Source: Nocardia terpenica (GTDB taxonomy: Bacteria; Actinomycetota; Actinomycetes; Mycobacteriales; Mycobacteriaceae). Taken from it: a stretch of DNA of 64,000 nucleotides. Positions within the stretch are counted from its first letter, which is position 1. Every line of letters starts with the position of its first letter. The position numbers were made by a program, and so were the translations under genes. Shown here piece by piece: positions 44,324 to 52,519 of this stretch. Location of the stretch: contig NZ_JABMCZ010000002.1 of the NCBI RefSeq assembly GCF_013186535.1, forward strand, positions 1,116,001 through 1,180,000. The letters run 5' to 3'. The notes under the pieces were generated by a model. It did not search any database. It saw only the letters and a list, made by a program, of their open reading frames with translations, and was not told where the DNA came from.

Positions 44324-45556
44324 GTGTCGAGTGTCAGAGTTCGGACCCGTAAGGACGGGTCGAGTGTCACGTCCGTGTTGTTCCGCCATCACGGCAAGCA
44401 GAGTTCGCAGAGTTTCGACGACCCGGTCGCGGCGCGGCGCTGGCAGCTGCTGCTGGATCAGGTGGGCCCGGACAAGGCCCTGGAAGTGCTCGCCGCCGAG
44501 GCCAGCGGCACCATGGCACCGGTGACCGTCGCCGAGTGGGCCGAGCACTACATCGGCCATCTCACCGGTATCGGCCGCAAGGCATTGCACGACTACCGCA
44601 CCTACGTCCGCCGCGACATCGCCCCGGTGATGGGGCAGCTGCCGCTGCTGGCGGTGGACCGGGACGTGATCGCCGAGTGGGTCAACGGGCTGGAGTCGAA
44701 AGGGCTGGCGGCCAAGACGATCGCCAACAAGCACGGCTTCCTGTTCGCGATGTTCAAGGCGGCCGTCGCCGACGGCAAGATACCCACCAACCCCTGCGCG
44801 GGCACCCGCCTGCCGCGCAGCCTGGCACCGGAGATGGTGTTTCTGACCCAGGACGAATTCGCCGCGCTGCACGACGCGATGACCGAGCGCTACCGGGTAC
44901 TGCTGCGGCTGCTGGTCGCCTCCGGCGCACGCCTGGGCGAGGTGACCGCCCTGACGGTCGGTGATATCGACCCCGACCGGCAGACCGCGCGGATCAGCAA
45001 GGCGTGGAAGCCGGACGGGCGCGGCGGTGCGATCCTGGGCCCGCCCAAGACCCGCCGCTCGCTGCGCACGGTCAACCTTCCCGCCGAACTGATCACCGAC
45101 CTGCGGCTGGACCGCCCCGCCCACCAGCTGCTGTTCGAGAACGCCCGGGGCGGACCGGTCCGCCAGGACACGCTCCGCTCGCGGTGGAACGCGGCCATCC
45201 GGTCCCTGGTCCACCTCGACGACCGAGGCCGCGTCGTCACCGATCACCTCCACGGAAAACGGCCGCGCATTCACGACCTGCGCCACACCTGCGCCAGCTG
45301 GATGATCGCCGCCGGAATCCCGCTGCCGGTGATCCAGGCCCACCTCGGCCACGAGTCGATCAAGACCACCGTCGACACCTACGGCCACCTCGACCGCCAC
45401 GCCCACGCGTCGGCCGCCGCCGCGATCGCCGCCATGCTCCCCGCCACCAGCGGGCCCGCGCACCCGGCCCCGCCCGCCGCGACCGGCCGGGGTGTCGGTC
45501 GGATGCGCGGGGCGCTCGCGCCGGTGGTCTCGGCTCCGGAGCCGGAGGCGGCCTGA
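44324..45556 (+). CDS. int: Tyrosine integrase beside tRNA-Ser(TGA)
   Basis: A 410-aa integrase with complete catalytic set: R in SGARLGEVTAL, HDLRHTC, HLGHES and nucleophile Tyr in TVDTYGHLD. The N-terminal arm domain is short. GTG 44324 follows AGGGAGGG; ATGs at 44261 and 44279 are in frame but lack good sites. The last 40 residues are Pro/Ala-rich. Three bases separate it from the next gene. Confidence 0.88.
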   Translation: MSSVRVRTRKDGSSVTSVLFRHHGKQSSQSFDDPVAARRWQLLLDQVGPDKALEVLAAEASGTMAPVTVAEWAEHYIGHLTGIGRKALHDYRTYVRRDIAPVMGQLPLLAVDRDVIAEWVNGLESKGLAAKTIANKHGFLFAMFKAAVADGKIPTNPCAGTRLPRSLAPEMVFLTQDEFAALHDAMTERYRVLLRLLVASGARLGEVTALTVGDIDPDRQTARISKAWKPDGRGGAILGPPKTRRSLRTVNLPAELITDLRLDRPAHQLLFENARGGPVRQDTLRSRWNAAIRSLVHLDDRGRVVTDHLHGKRPRIHDLRHTCASWMIAAGIPLPVIQAHLGHESIKTTVDTYGHLDRHAHASAAAAIAAMLPATSGPAHPAPPAATGRGVGRMRGALAPVVSAPEPEAA

Positions 45557-45558
45557 CC

Positions 45559-46161
45559 ATGGTGGAGCAGTTCAGGATCCCCAATCCTCGCAGTGGCCGG
45601 TCGTACCCGGCGGCGACGCCGCTGCGGGCCGAGCAGTATCAACGGGTAGTCGCGCGGATGCCGTCGCAGTGGCGGGTGCTCACCGACTTCCTGGTGATCT
45701 CCGGAGCCCGCCTCGGTGAGGCCGCCGCGCTGGCCGACACCGATCTCGACCCCGACGGCGGGGCATGCCGGATCGAGCGGACGTGGCGGCCCGCCCCCGG
45801 AGGCTGGGTCCTCACGCCCGCGCTGTGCCCGCGCACGATCGCCTTGCCCGCGAACCTGTTCCCCCGCCTGGACCTGCACGGTGGCGGTGCTGAGTTATTC
45901 CGGATCGAGGGCGCGTGCGGGCCGGGGCTGATGACCCGCTACCGGCACCGGATCTGGCGGCCCGCAGTCGCGGCGGTCGCCGACGACCTGCCCGGCGGAC
46001 GGCGGCCCGGCGTGGCCGTGTTGCGCACCACGTGCGGGCGATGGCTGGCCGACGCGGGGGTGCCCTGGCCGGTGATCGCCGCACAGCTCGGTTACCACGA
46101 CACCGCCGCGTTCGCCACCCGCAATCTCGACCGCCTCGCGCCGACGGTGCGCCAGCGGTAA
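45559..46161 (+). CDS. Degenerate integrase catalytic-domain paralogue
   Basis: A 200-aa protein that aligns only with the catalytic domain of the integrase before it. The first Arg (SGARLGEAAAL) and second Arg (AVLRTTCGRWLADAG) are kept, but the HxxR His is Ala, the LGH His reads LGYHD, and the nucleophile Tyr is missing (ATRNLDRLA). Arm and core-binding domains are absent. It cannot cut DNA by the known mechanism; a role as modulator of the upstream integrase is possible. Its ATG lies 2 bp after the integrase stop, so it is co-translated. Confidence 0.8.
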   Translation: MVEQFRIPNPRSGRSYPAATPLRAEQYQRVVARMPSQWRVLTDFLVISGARLGEAAALADTDLDPDGGACRIERTWRPAPGGWVLTPALCPRTIALPANLFPRLDLHGGGAELFRIEGACGPGLMTRYRHRIWRPAVAAVADDLPGGRRPGVAVLRTTCGRWLADAGVPWPVIAAQLGYHDTAAFATRNLDRLAPTVRQR

Positions 46162-46269
46162 CCGCCGCTCCCGGCGGGGTGGGTGCACGCCCGCGAACGC
46201 GGGCACCGCGATTCACACCTTGATAGCCGGGAATCGTTGCGCAGCAACGGTTCCCGACCCTAATAGCGA

Positions 46270-46298
46270 GTTGACTTCCGCGCCGACGAGAGCGTTCA
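46270..46298 (+). promoter_or_regulatory. Promoter of the 68-aa gene
   Basis: TTGACT (-35), 17-bp spacer, GTTCAT (-10), followed by GGTGGGGCA. The promoter at 46873-46901 has the same boxes and spacer length and ends GAGCGTTAATGGTGTGGCA, so the two genes are probably co-regulated. Confidence 0.55.
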
Positions 46299-46342
46299 TG
46301 GTGGGGCAAGGCAAACACCCGGACAACGACGAGGAGGACGAC

Positions 46343-46549
46343 ATGAACAACAACAACGGCGGCTGGTTCCTGGCCGAAGTCGACGCCGACGGCAACGTCT
46401 TCGACGACTCCTGCGCGGTCGCGCCCGGCCGCTACTTCAACGACGCCGACCACGACGGCGACGCCCAACCCGCCCTACACGCCGCGCTCGACGAACTGAT
46501 CGACTACTTCCCCCACGCAAAATGGGGCATCAGCCACTACAGCGGGTAG
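46343..46549 (+). CDS. Hypothetical protein, 68 aa
   Basis: ATG 46343 behind GAGGAGG. A small acidic protein starting MNNNNGGWFLAEVDADGNVF and ending HAKWGISHYSG. No family recognised. It has its own promoter and a strong terminator, so it is probably expressed on its own. Confidence 0.6.
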   Translation: MNNNNGGWFLAEVDADGNVFDDSCAVAPGRYFNDADHDGDAQPALHAALDELIDYFPHAKWGISHYSG

Positions 46550-46563
46550 CCACCCCCGCCCCC

Positions 46564-46585
46564 AACCCGCCCACGGGCGGGTTTT
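46564..46585 (+). terminator. Intrinsic terminator
   Basis: 9-bp stem AACCCGCCC / GGGCGGGTT with a 2-nt loop followed by TTTTC, 14 bp after the 68-aa gene. Confidence 0.8.
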
Positions 46586-46872
46586 CTCCTCTTCCCCCCA
46601 CAACCACCCGGCCACGATGATCCCGAGCCGACACCGGGCACACCAGCCCGGACCACCGCGCCCAGGACGAACCGACCACGCCGGAAGTACCCCCACGATC
46701 ATCGCCCATCCGTCCCGCGCGGGCCCGCGTTCGGAAGACGAACCCGCCCATGACCGGTGATCGGCTCCAGATCCCCACGCCGCCATCGGGGTTCGATCGC
46801 CCCGTAGTCGCGATCACCCATCGTTCTTACTAATAGTGTTGTCCTGCAACACTTTTCGACTAACCAATAACT
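46586..46872. other. Intergenic, no gene seen
   Basis: Low-complexity C-rich sequence up to about 46830, then an AT-richer stretch leading into the next promoter. Frames on the minus strand here are shadows of the C-rich sequence. Confidence 0.4.
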
Positions 46873-46901
46873 TGACTGGTCTGGGGTCGGGAGCGTTAAT
46901 G
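46873..46901 (+). promoter_or_regulatory. Promoter of the 153-aa gene
   Basis: TTGACT, 17-bp spacer, GTTAAT, then GGTGTGGCA. Paired with the promoter at 46270-46298. Confidence 0.55.
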
Positions 46902-46934
46902 GTGTGGCAGGCGACAATTGGAGGAGACACCGAG

Positions 46935-47396
46935 ATGGCCACCCTGAAATCCACCGACATGCACCCGAACGACTACACGAAACCGATCCTGGACGACGAC
47001 ACGATCAGCCCCTTGACCACCGAAGACCAGCTGATGCCCATCCTGGCGCACCCCTTCACCAGCCGCGCCGACGCCTACACCGTGATGTTCTACTTCCAGG
47101 TCGAGGCCGAAGCCTCGATGACGCACTACGGAGACCACACCGGCACGTGGTACGAATCGCTGCAGATCGGCAAACCAGCCTGGTTCGTCCAAGCCGCCGA
47201 TTGCCCCGCCCGTGAGCGGCAATGGCACGACATCCGAGCCATCAACGCCATCAAACGCGCGATCGAGCACGCACCCACCGCTGACATACAGCACATGGCC
47301 AAGCAACTGGTACTCCACCACACCGGCGACCTGGCCGACCGGCTCCGCCGATTCATCGACACCCTGAACCTGCCCGAGGAACCGCTGCACACCTGA
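46935..47396 (+). CDS. Hypothetical protein, 153 aa
   Basis: ATG 46935 behind GGAGGAG. Starts MATLKSTDMHPNDYTKPILD. A soluble protein with a short Trp/Tyr-rich beta region (FYFQVEAEASMTHYGDHTGT) and a helical C-terminus. No recognised domain. Controlled by a promoter matching that of the 68-aa gene upstream. Confidence 0.65.
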   Translation: MATLKSTDMHPNDYTKPILDDDTISPLTTEDQLMPILAHPFTSRADAYTVMFYFQVEAEASMTHYGDHTGTWYESLQIGKPAWFVQAADCPARERQWHDIRAINAIKRAIEHAPTADIQHMAKQLVLHHTGDLADRLRRFIDTLNLPEEPLHT

Positions 47397-47583
47397 ACAA
47401 CCCGGGCCGGGTCGCCCCCCTTCCCGGCCCCGACAACCGCTCACCCCGACCCGAACTCACCCGGCCCAGCGAGGAGCTGTTCGGCATCAACGGCACGCCC
47501 GGACCCCGGGATCGGACGGTGCACGCGCGCCCTGGCCGGTGACCGCGCCCGGGGTCCGCGGTCGTGCGCTGCGGCTGGTGGGT

Positions 47584-48474
47584 TCAGGGGTGTGGCTTGA
47601 CGCGCAGGTAGGTCACCGTGACGCCGTTGTTCCCTGGCTTGTCGATCACCTCGAACAACCCGCACCGTTTCAGGAACCGGCCCGTCTTGCCGTCGGTCTG
47701 CCCGTTCAGCTTCGCCTTGAGAGCACCGTGCTGGTGCAGCCGGTGACACGCCGTGGTCAACTGCACCAGCCCATCGGCGTCGGCGACCTGGGCGACCATC
47801 GCACACAACTGCTCAGCGATCTGCGGATCCAGCCTGCCCGCAACAGCTTTCGTGACATCCGCGGTCTTGGCGACATTCTTCTTCTTGCCAGGCTTCGCCG
47901 GGGACGGCGCAGCCGCAACCACAGGCGCGCCGGCCGGGGCCTTGGTCAGCTGATCCAGGACGGTGAACTTCTCGCAGGCACGGCGGAACGGCCGTCCGGT
48001 GTTCAGGTTGCCGAATCCCTCGACCCGCACACCGTATTCACGCAACCGCATCGCCAGGTCGGTGAAGTCGCCGTCACTGGTGACCAACACCATCACCGAA
48101 ACATTCTCCGTGAGAGCGAGGTGGACGGCATCGGCGACCATCACGTGGTCGGTGCACTGTTTGCCCGCCCTGAACGCGATCGCGTCGATGCGGCGGATCG
48201 AGTGCGCCAGCACCGCCGCCCGCCACCCCGTCAAATGCTCGCGATCCCAGTCACCGTAGGCGCGTCTGATCCGTACCGGACCGTGCTCGGCGGCAACAGC
48301 TTCCAGCACCGCCCCGATCTTGGCGGGCGCCACGTTGTCGGCATCGACGAGCACCGCGACCCCGCCCTCGCGGGCCAGCACCCGCCCAGGCCGCAGACCG
48401 CCCGGGGCTTGCGGTCTCTGCCCGGCAGGCGGCTCCTCCCGCCTGCCCAGCCAGCCCCACACCCGGCTACCCAT
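47584..48474 (-). CDS. NYN-domain RNase with OST-HTH/LOTUS domain
   Basis: About 296 aa. Residues about 35-180 form a NYN (LabA/DUF88, PIN-like) nuclease domain: VAVLVDADNVAP with the first Asp pair, AFRAGKQCTDHVMVADAVHL with the central Asp, and VTSDGDFTDLAMRLRE with the last. A Lys/Ala/Pro-rich linker is followed by an OST-HTH-like domain (LVQLTTACHRLHQHGALKAK ... FLKRCGLFEV). Such proteins are thought to cleave or bind RNA; the combination also occurs in eukaryotic germ-line RNA regulators. The start is uncertain; ATG 48474 is taken. Confidence 0.75.
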   Translation of the reverse strand: MGSRVWGWLGRREEPPAGQRPQAPGGLRPGRVLAREGGVAVLVDADNVAPAKIGAVLEAVAAEHGPVRIRRAYGDWDREHLTGWRAAVLAHSIRRIDAIAFRAGKQCTDHVMVADAVHLALTENVSVMVLVTSDGDFTDLAMRLREYGVRVEGFGNLNTGRPFRRACEKFTVLDQLTKAPAGAPVVAAAPSPAKPGKKKNVAKTADVTKAVAGRLDPQIAEQLCAMVAQVADADGLVQLTTACHRLHQHGALKAKLNGQTDGKTGRFLKRCGLFEVIDKPGNNGVTVTYLRVKPHP

Positions 48475-48601
48475 CGTCCATCGCCCCGCTGACCCCACAC
48501 CCGGCACGATACCGGGCGAGGACAACCTCACCCCGTCACCGCACCAGATACGGTCCCCGCCAACACCGTTCAACCTCTCCCCGCACCCACGATGCACCCG
48601 T

Positions 48602-48916
48602 TCAGTCACCGATGTCGGAGCTGGTCTGCAGGTAGTGGGTCAACGCCGCCACGGCGGCGATACTGGGCCAGGGCTGGCCCGCATGTGGCCAGTCGGTGAC
48701 GTGCAGGCTCAGGTCGTCCCACAGCGTGCGGGCGTCGGCCATCAGCTCGGCGCGGTGCCCGCGCCCGCTGGACACCCACCGGTACAGGGCTGGGCAGTAG
48801 TATTCGCCCGCCCACCCGGCAGCCACGATCTTCGCCTCCTGCCCGGTGAGTTCGGTCTCGCAGGACTCGTCGGCGTAGACGCGTCGGGCGATCTGCTCGT
48901 ACGTCGGTGTGGTCAC
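48602..48916 (-). CDS. Duplicated-pair protein B (intact copy), 104 aa
   Basis: GTG 48916 overlaps the previous stop (GTGA). Begins MTTPTYEQIARRVYADESCE, ends in LTHYLQTSSDIGD. Mostly helical, no known family. Its first 45 residues are about 85% identical to the product of 49103-49513. Confidence 0.65.
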   Translation of the reverse strand: MTTPTYEQIARRVYADESCETELTGQEAKIVAAGWAGEYYCPALYRWVSSGRGHRAELMADARTLWDDLSLHVTDWPHAGQPWPSIAAVAALTHYLQTSSDIGD

Positions 48917-49284
48917 AGGTGCGCTCCCGGATCGTGGTAGAGGACCACCGCGCGCATCGCGTGCACGGCAGCGGCGTGGGTATGGGTGGTGTCCAGTTCG
49001 TGCCACAGCTCGGCCACCAATGGGTCGCGCAGCTCACCCAACAGGGTGTGGGCTTCGACCGCGAGCCAGCGGCGGGCGATCGTGCGGGCGTACGGGCCGT
49101 TGTCACACCAGTGCGCCAGGTTCGGGTGCTCGTGCCCGCCGAATATGGTGTGGCCGTAGTGGTCGGTGAACCAGCGTAATGGGATCGCTTTGGCCTCGGT
49201 CTCGTTGAGGATGGCCTTTGGAACGGCGGCCAGTCGTGTCATCGCCTGGTCGTAGGCGATCCGCCAGGTGTCGTAGTCGAACAT
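48913..49284 (-). CDS. Duplicated-pair protein A, 123 aa
   Basis: Starts MFDYDTWRIAYDQAMTRLAA. Shares the pattern RWF-D--------GG-----LAHW and the C-terminal LLGELRDPLVAELW region with the 129-aa product of 49510-49899, so it is its paralogue. Function unknown. Translationally coupled to protein B. Confidence 0.65.
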   Translation of the reverse strand: MFDYDTWRIAYDQAMTRLAAVPKAILNETEAKAIPLRWFTDHYGHTIFGGHEHPNLAHWCDNGPYARTIARRWLAVEAHTLLGELRDPLVAELWHELDTTHTHAAAVHAMRAVVLYHDPGAHL

Positions 49285-49513
49285 CGAAAAACGTTGCCTT
49301 CCTTGTCGGTTCCAGCTGCCAGCCCTCGGGCACCACCCGAGCGGTGTGGTACCCGAGGCAGGCGACTGGCCCCCGGTCAGGCAGGGCCGGGCAGTAGTAC
49401 TCGCCCACCCACCCGGCAGCCACGACCTTCGCCTCCTGCTCGGTGAGTTCGGTCTCGAAGGACTCGTCGGCGTAGACGCGCCGGGCGATCTGGTCGTAGC
49501 TCGGGGTGGTCAC
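49103..49513 (-). pseudogene. Duplicated-pair protein B, 3'-truncated copy
   Basis: GTG 49513 overlaps the stop of the upstream gene. The first 45 codons (MTTPSYDQIARRVYADESFE) match the intact B gene; at about 49385 the homology ends abruptly and the frame reads through a hairpin region (49318-49362) and into the next gene A in another frame. The joined sequence after 49385 resembles the 3' flank of the wHTH gene (about 49925-49989). A deletion between repeats best explains it. Confidence 0.6.
49318..49362. repeat. Imperfect hairpin, relative of 49932-49974
   Basis: GCCAGCCCTCGGGCACCACC facing GGTGTGGTACCCGAGGCAGGC with a few mismatches. It sits inside the truncated B gene, just before gene A. 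Confidence 0.5.
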
Positions 49514-49899
49514 GAGCAAGCCGCCGACCCGGTCAGCCCGCTGTCGAGGTGACGGACCAAGGCGGCGACGGTCAGCACCGCGACGCGGTGGGACTCGCCC
49601 AGATTCCACCCGTCCCACCGTTGCACGACCCGAGGGTCGTGCAACTGCACGAGCATCGTCGCAGCCTCGGCGGCGACAGCGCGGGGGTGCACCCGGTCGG
49701 CCCGTGGGCTCCCGGCGGCCCAGCGCGCCAGATTCATCAACGTGTCCCCGCCCCACAGCGGGTCACCGAAGAAGCGGTCGGCGAACCAGCGGCGCGCAAT
49801 CACGCGAGCCTGCTCCACCGTGATCGGCGCGGCGGGGTCGGCGATCAGACGGGCCAGCGCTTGCCCATAGTGATCGGTACGAATAGTGTTCTGCGACAC
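49510..49899 (-). CDS. Duplicated-pair protein A', 129 aa
   Basis: Starts MSQNTIRTDHYGQALARLIA; helical, with ARRWFADRFFGDPLWGGDTL in the middle. Paralogue of 48913-49284. Encodes a small soluble protein of unknown function, coupled (GTGA) to the truncated B copy. Confidence 0.6.
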   Translation of the reverse strand: MSQNTIRTDHYGQALARLIADPAAPITVEQARVIARRWFADRFFGDPLWGGDTLMNLARWAAGSPRADRVHPRAVAAEAATMLVQLHDPRVVQRWDGWNLGESHRVAVLTVAALVRHLDSGLTGSAACS

Positions 49900-49931
49900 C
49901 GGGTTTCTCCTTCACTCGACGGTTTCCAACT

Positions 49932-49974
49932 GCCTGCCTCGGACACCACCGTCACGGTGGTGTCCGAGGCAGGC
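49932..49974. repeat. Perfect 20-bp-stem hairpin
   Basis: GCCTGCCTCGGACACCACCG, a 3-nt loop, then its exact reverse complement. Located between the wHTH gene and gene A' of the same minus-strand operon. No U-tract follows, so it is more likely an RNA-stability, attenuation or protein-binding element than a plain terminator. Confidence 0.7.
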
Positions 49975-49986
49975 GGCTGGTCTCGG

Positions 49987-50700
49987 TCAGGCGTTGGCCT
50001 CGATCTGGGGGATCATGTACCGCTTGGGTGCCTGGCAGGTCTTCACCGCGACCCCGTCGGCGACCAGCTTCTCCAGCGCGTTGTGGATAGCGCCGACCGA
50101 ATGCTGGAGGTTGCGGCCGAGCTCGGTCGGCCCGAATTCCCGTCCCGCGCAGTCGGTCAGGAATTCCTGCACCATCGCGCGCAGCTCGCCCGGAGCCAAT
50201 CGCTTACCCTTCACCACAAGCTCGGCGGTATCCGGCTGCCCGGTCTCCTCAGGTGCGGTCGAAACCTCGGAATCGGACGCGGTGTCGGCCGCTGCGGCGG
50301 TGTCGACGGGCTCGGCGGGTGTGTCCGCCCCGGCGGGCTCCGGCGCGGGGTCGGCCTCCTCGGCGGGCACAGTGGGCGCGGTGGTTTCAGCGGGGGTGGT
50401 GATCACCTCGTCGCCTGCCTCGGGATCCTCGGCGGCCGGGTCCTGCTCGCCGGGAGCGGTGGCGGCGGGAGTGTGCAGCACATACCAGCGGTCGGCGGGC
50501 CGCTGCGCCGACCCACCGGCCTCACCCTCGAGGCGGTAGGCGCTGCCGGTGCGCTCCAGAGCGACCAACAGCTTGCGCGCGGTCGAGCCCCCGATCCCCG
50601 CAGACTCAGCGAGCTCCTTCGCCGTCGAGCCCGGGCCTTGCTGCAACGCGGCCCACAGCTTCTCGGCGGTCGGGGTCGCGGTCGCGGTAGCGGTGGTCAT
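49987..50700 (-). CDS. Double winged-helix protein with acidic linker
   Basis: A 237-aa protein. Residues about 10-75 form a winged helix (GPGSTAKELAESAGIGGSTA), residues about 80-160 a Pro/Ala/Glu linker, and 165-237 a second winged helix (REFGPTELGRNLQHSVGAIH). Probably a DNA-binding regulator of the small-gene pairs downstream. Found in other actinomycete islands as a hypothetical HTH protein. Confidence 0.7.
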   Translation of the reverse strand: MTTATATATPTAEKLWAALQQGPGSTAKELAESAGIGGSTARKLLVALERTGSAYRLEGEAGGSAQRPADRWYVLHTPAATAPGEQDPAAEDPEAGDEVITTPAETTAPTVPAEEADPAPEPAGADTPAEPVDTAAAADTASDSEVSTAPEETGQPDTAELVVKGKRLAPGELRAMVQEFLTDCAGREFGPTELGRNLQHSVGAIHNALEKLVADGVAVKTCQAPKRYMIPQIEANA

Positions 50701-51130
50701 GATGGTTCCTCCAGCGAGTTCGATTGGTACGCAACCCCTTCCGGGGCTTGTAGCCGCCGGTGTGCTCGGCTACGACACCATGAACGCTCTCCCTACCCCA
50801 TGAAGTCAAGACACCGACAGCCCAAACACGTTTCGCAACAATGAATTTCGCTGAACATACGAGTTACATTCCCAGCAAAACGGAGCGTGAGCACGGAGAC
50901 CGCCGAGGAGGCATCGACAGCCGCTCGGCGGCAGCCGCTGTGAAGAGTACAGCCGCAGCGTGATGTGATTCGGCGGCCTCGTAGCCGCGGATGAGTAGCT
51001 CCCTTTCTGGCCGAGTCGACTGGCCAGGCGCGCGGTACTGCGCACAGCGCTCGCGACGCCGAGACGGCCTAGACACGACCCCGGCCCCGATCCGAGGTGC
51101 TCGGGATCAGGGCCGTGTGGGGTCGAAAGC
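50701..51130. other. Intergenic, no gene seen; operon terminator hairpin
   Basis: Frames present are shadows. At 51076-51125 a long interrupted hairpin (CGACCCC ... GGGGTCG with an inner GGCCCCGATCC / GGGATCAGGGCC stem) lies just after the DUF397 gene on the minus strand and may terminate that operon. Confidence 0.5.
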
Positions 51131-51475
51131 CTATATGTGGCGGTGGAATTGGCCGTCTGCGACGCCTTTCCTGAAGGCATCCCATTCGTCGGCGTCGTAG
51201 ATCAGCGCTGCGCTCTGGTCGGCGATTGTGGCACCGCCAGCCGGATGAACGGTGACGGTTACTGTGTCCACCTGCCCGGACTTGCCGCTCAGCGTCAGCT
51301 CGAGCATGGTCGGCCAGTGCGCGGGCGACAACGACACGATGGGTTGCTCGGTCGCGGGGCCGGTGTATTTGCTGTCGCGGATGAGCACGGAGTCGCCTCG
51401 GTGGGCGACCTCGACGCAGGTCTTCTCCCCGCCGCTGAAGGTTGATTTGAAGAAGTCAGTGCTCACACCGTTCAC
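51131..51475 (-). CDS. DUF397 domain protein
   Basis: A 114-aa protein with the DUF397 core: FFKSTFSGGEKTCVEVAHRG, VLIRDSK and a C-terminal EWDAFRKGVADGQF. DUF397 proteins are the usual partners of DUF5753 regulators (scr2-type, toxin-like in Streptomyces). It is longer than typical because of an insert between VLIRDSK and EWDAF. GTG 51475 overlaps the regulator stop (GTGA). Confidence 0.85.
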   Translation of the reverse strand: MNGVSTDFFKSTFSGGEKTCVEVAHRGDSVLIRDSKYTGPATEQPIVSLSPAHWPTMLELTLSGKSGQVDTVTVTVHPAGGATIADQSAALIYDADEWDAFRKGVADGQFHRHI

Positions 51476-52338
51476 CCTATCTGACGTGCGATCTCGTTGA
51501 CCACGTCCAGGGATTCGGATTGGTCCAATGCCGACGAGTGGATCTGTTCGAACTGATACACGAGTCCATCCACGTCGCGTGGCTCTTCGGTGACTTCACC
51601 GCGAATGGCGGTCTCCATCCAACCGATGATCGGCAGCCGCGGGCTGGGGAAGCCCAGCAGGTGAAATGTCGCCGCGTTGAGACTGGCGATCGCAGTTCCC
51701 GAAGCGAAGGGGATGACTCGGAAGTCCAGGTGCCCGGGACGCTGCTCGATCAAGGTGCGCAGGTGTTCGAGCTGTTCGCGGTGCACGTTCGTGTCGCCGA
51801 CCTGGTATCTGAGAGACGCTTCGCCGACTACCACTGCCAACTTCGGTGCGTCTTCGCCAGCCAGTCGTCGTTGTCGGAGCAGGCGTATCTGGACGCGAGG
51901 TTCAGCCTCGGTCGGCCGTGCCGTCACCACGCGAGCCTTGATGAGGGTTCGCATGTAGTTCTCGGTCTGCAGCAGACCCGGGATAACGCTGTTCTCGAAG
52001 CTCCTGATGCTCGACGCGCCAGCTTCCAGGTTGTAGAACCGCATCAGTTCGTCGTCCAGCAAGGCCGAGAACTGAGCGTAGAGGCTGCGGCCCTTGGCGA
52101 CTGCGCGTAGATCGAGTAGTTCCTGTCGTTCGTCTGCTTCGAACTCCAGTAGGTCGATCAGCCTGTTGAGCTTGTCCTCGGTAAGGATGCCCTTGTAGTT
52201 CGTGACCTGGGACCAGTAGGCCGCACCGACGCCCAAGCCACGCTGGATCTCGGCAGGCTTGATCCCCCGCTCGGCAGCCTGCCGTTTGATGCGCAGCATC
52301 AGCTCCCAGGCAGCAACGGTGGGCGATGCGTCGACCAT
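51472..52338 (-). CDS. Scr1-type XRE regulator with DUF5753
   Basis: A 288-aa protein: XRE helix-turn-helix at residues 10-65 (GIKPAEIQRGLGVGAAYWSQ) and DUF5753 with SVIPGLLQTENYMRTLIKAR and LAVVVGEASLRYQVG. ATG 52338 has AGGGAAGGAAG upstream. Together with the DUF397 protein it is a complete Scr1/Scr2-type pair. Divergent from the small-gene operon at 52520, with an AT-rich operator region between. Confidence 0.87.
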   Translation of the reverse strand: MVDASPTVAAWELMLRIKRQAAERGIKPAEIQRGLGVGAAYWSQVTNYKGILTEDKLNRLIDLLEFEADERQELLDLRAVAKGRSLYAQFSALLDDELMRFYNLEAGASSIRSFENSVIPGLLQTENYMRTLIKARVVTARPTEAEPRVQIRLLRQRRLAGEDAPKLAVVVGEASLRYQVGDTNVHREQLEHLRTLIEQRPGHLDFRVIPFASGTAIASLNAATFHLLGFPSPRLPIIGWMETAIRGEVTEEPRDVDGLVYQFEQIHSSALDQSESLDVVNEIARQIG

Positions 52339-52416
52339 CGCGCGCTTCCTTCCCTTCAGGCGTCGCCTCAACTTACAGCAACAGCAATCGACCGAAACTA
52401 ATCGCCAAATTTCATC

Positions 52417-52429
52417 ACTAAACTTTAGT
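52417..52429. promoter_or_regulatory. Palindrome ACTAAA-C-TTTAGT in divergent promoter
   Basis: A perfect 6-bp-arm palindrome in the unusually AT-rich 180-bp space between the XRE regulator and the plus-strand operon. Likely operator. Confidence 0.5.
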
Positions 52430-52519
52430 AATAGTTGTATCGTCGGATGCACTAGACCATTCAGTGCTCATATATCGCCAGCTCAGAGCACTGAGAGACC
52501 GACGCGAGTTGAGGTTCCG

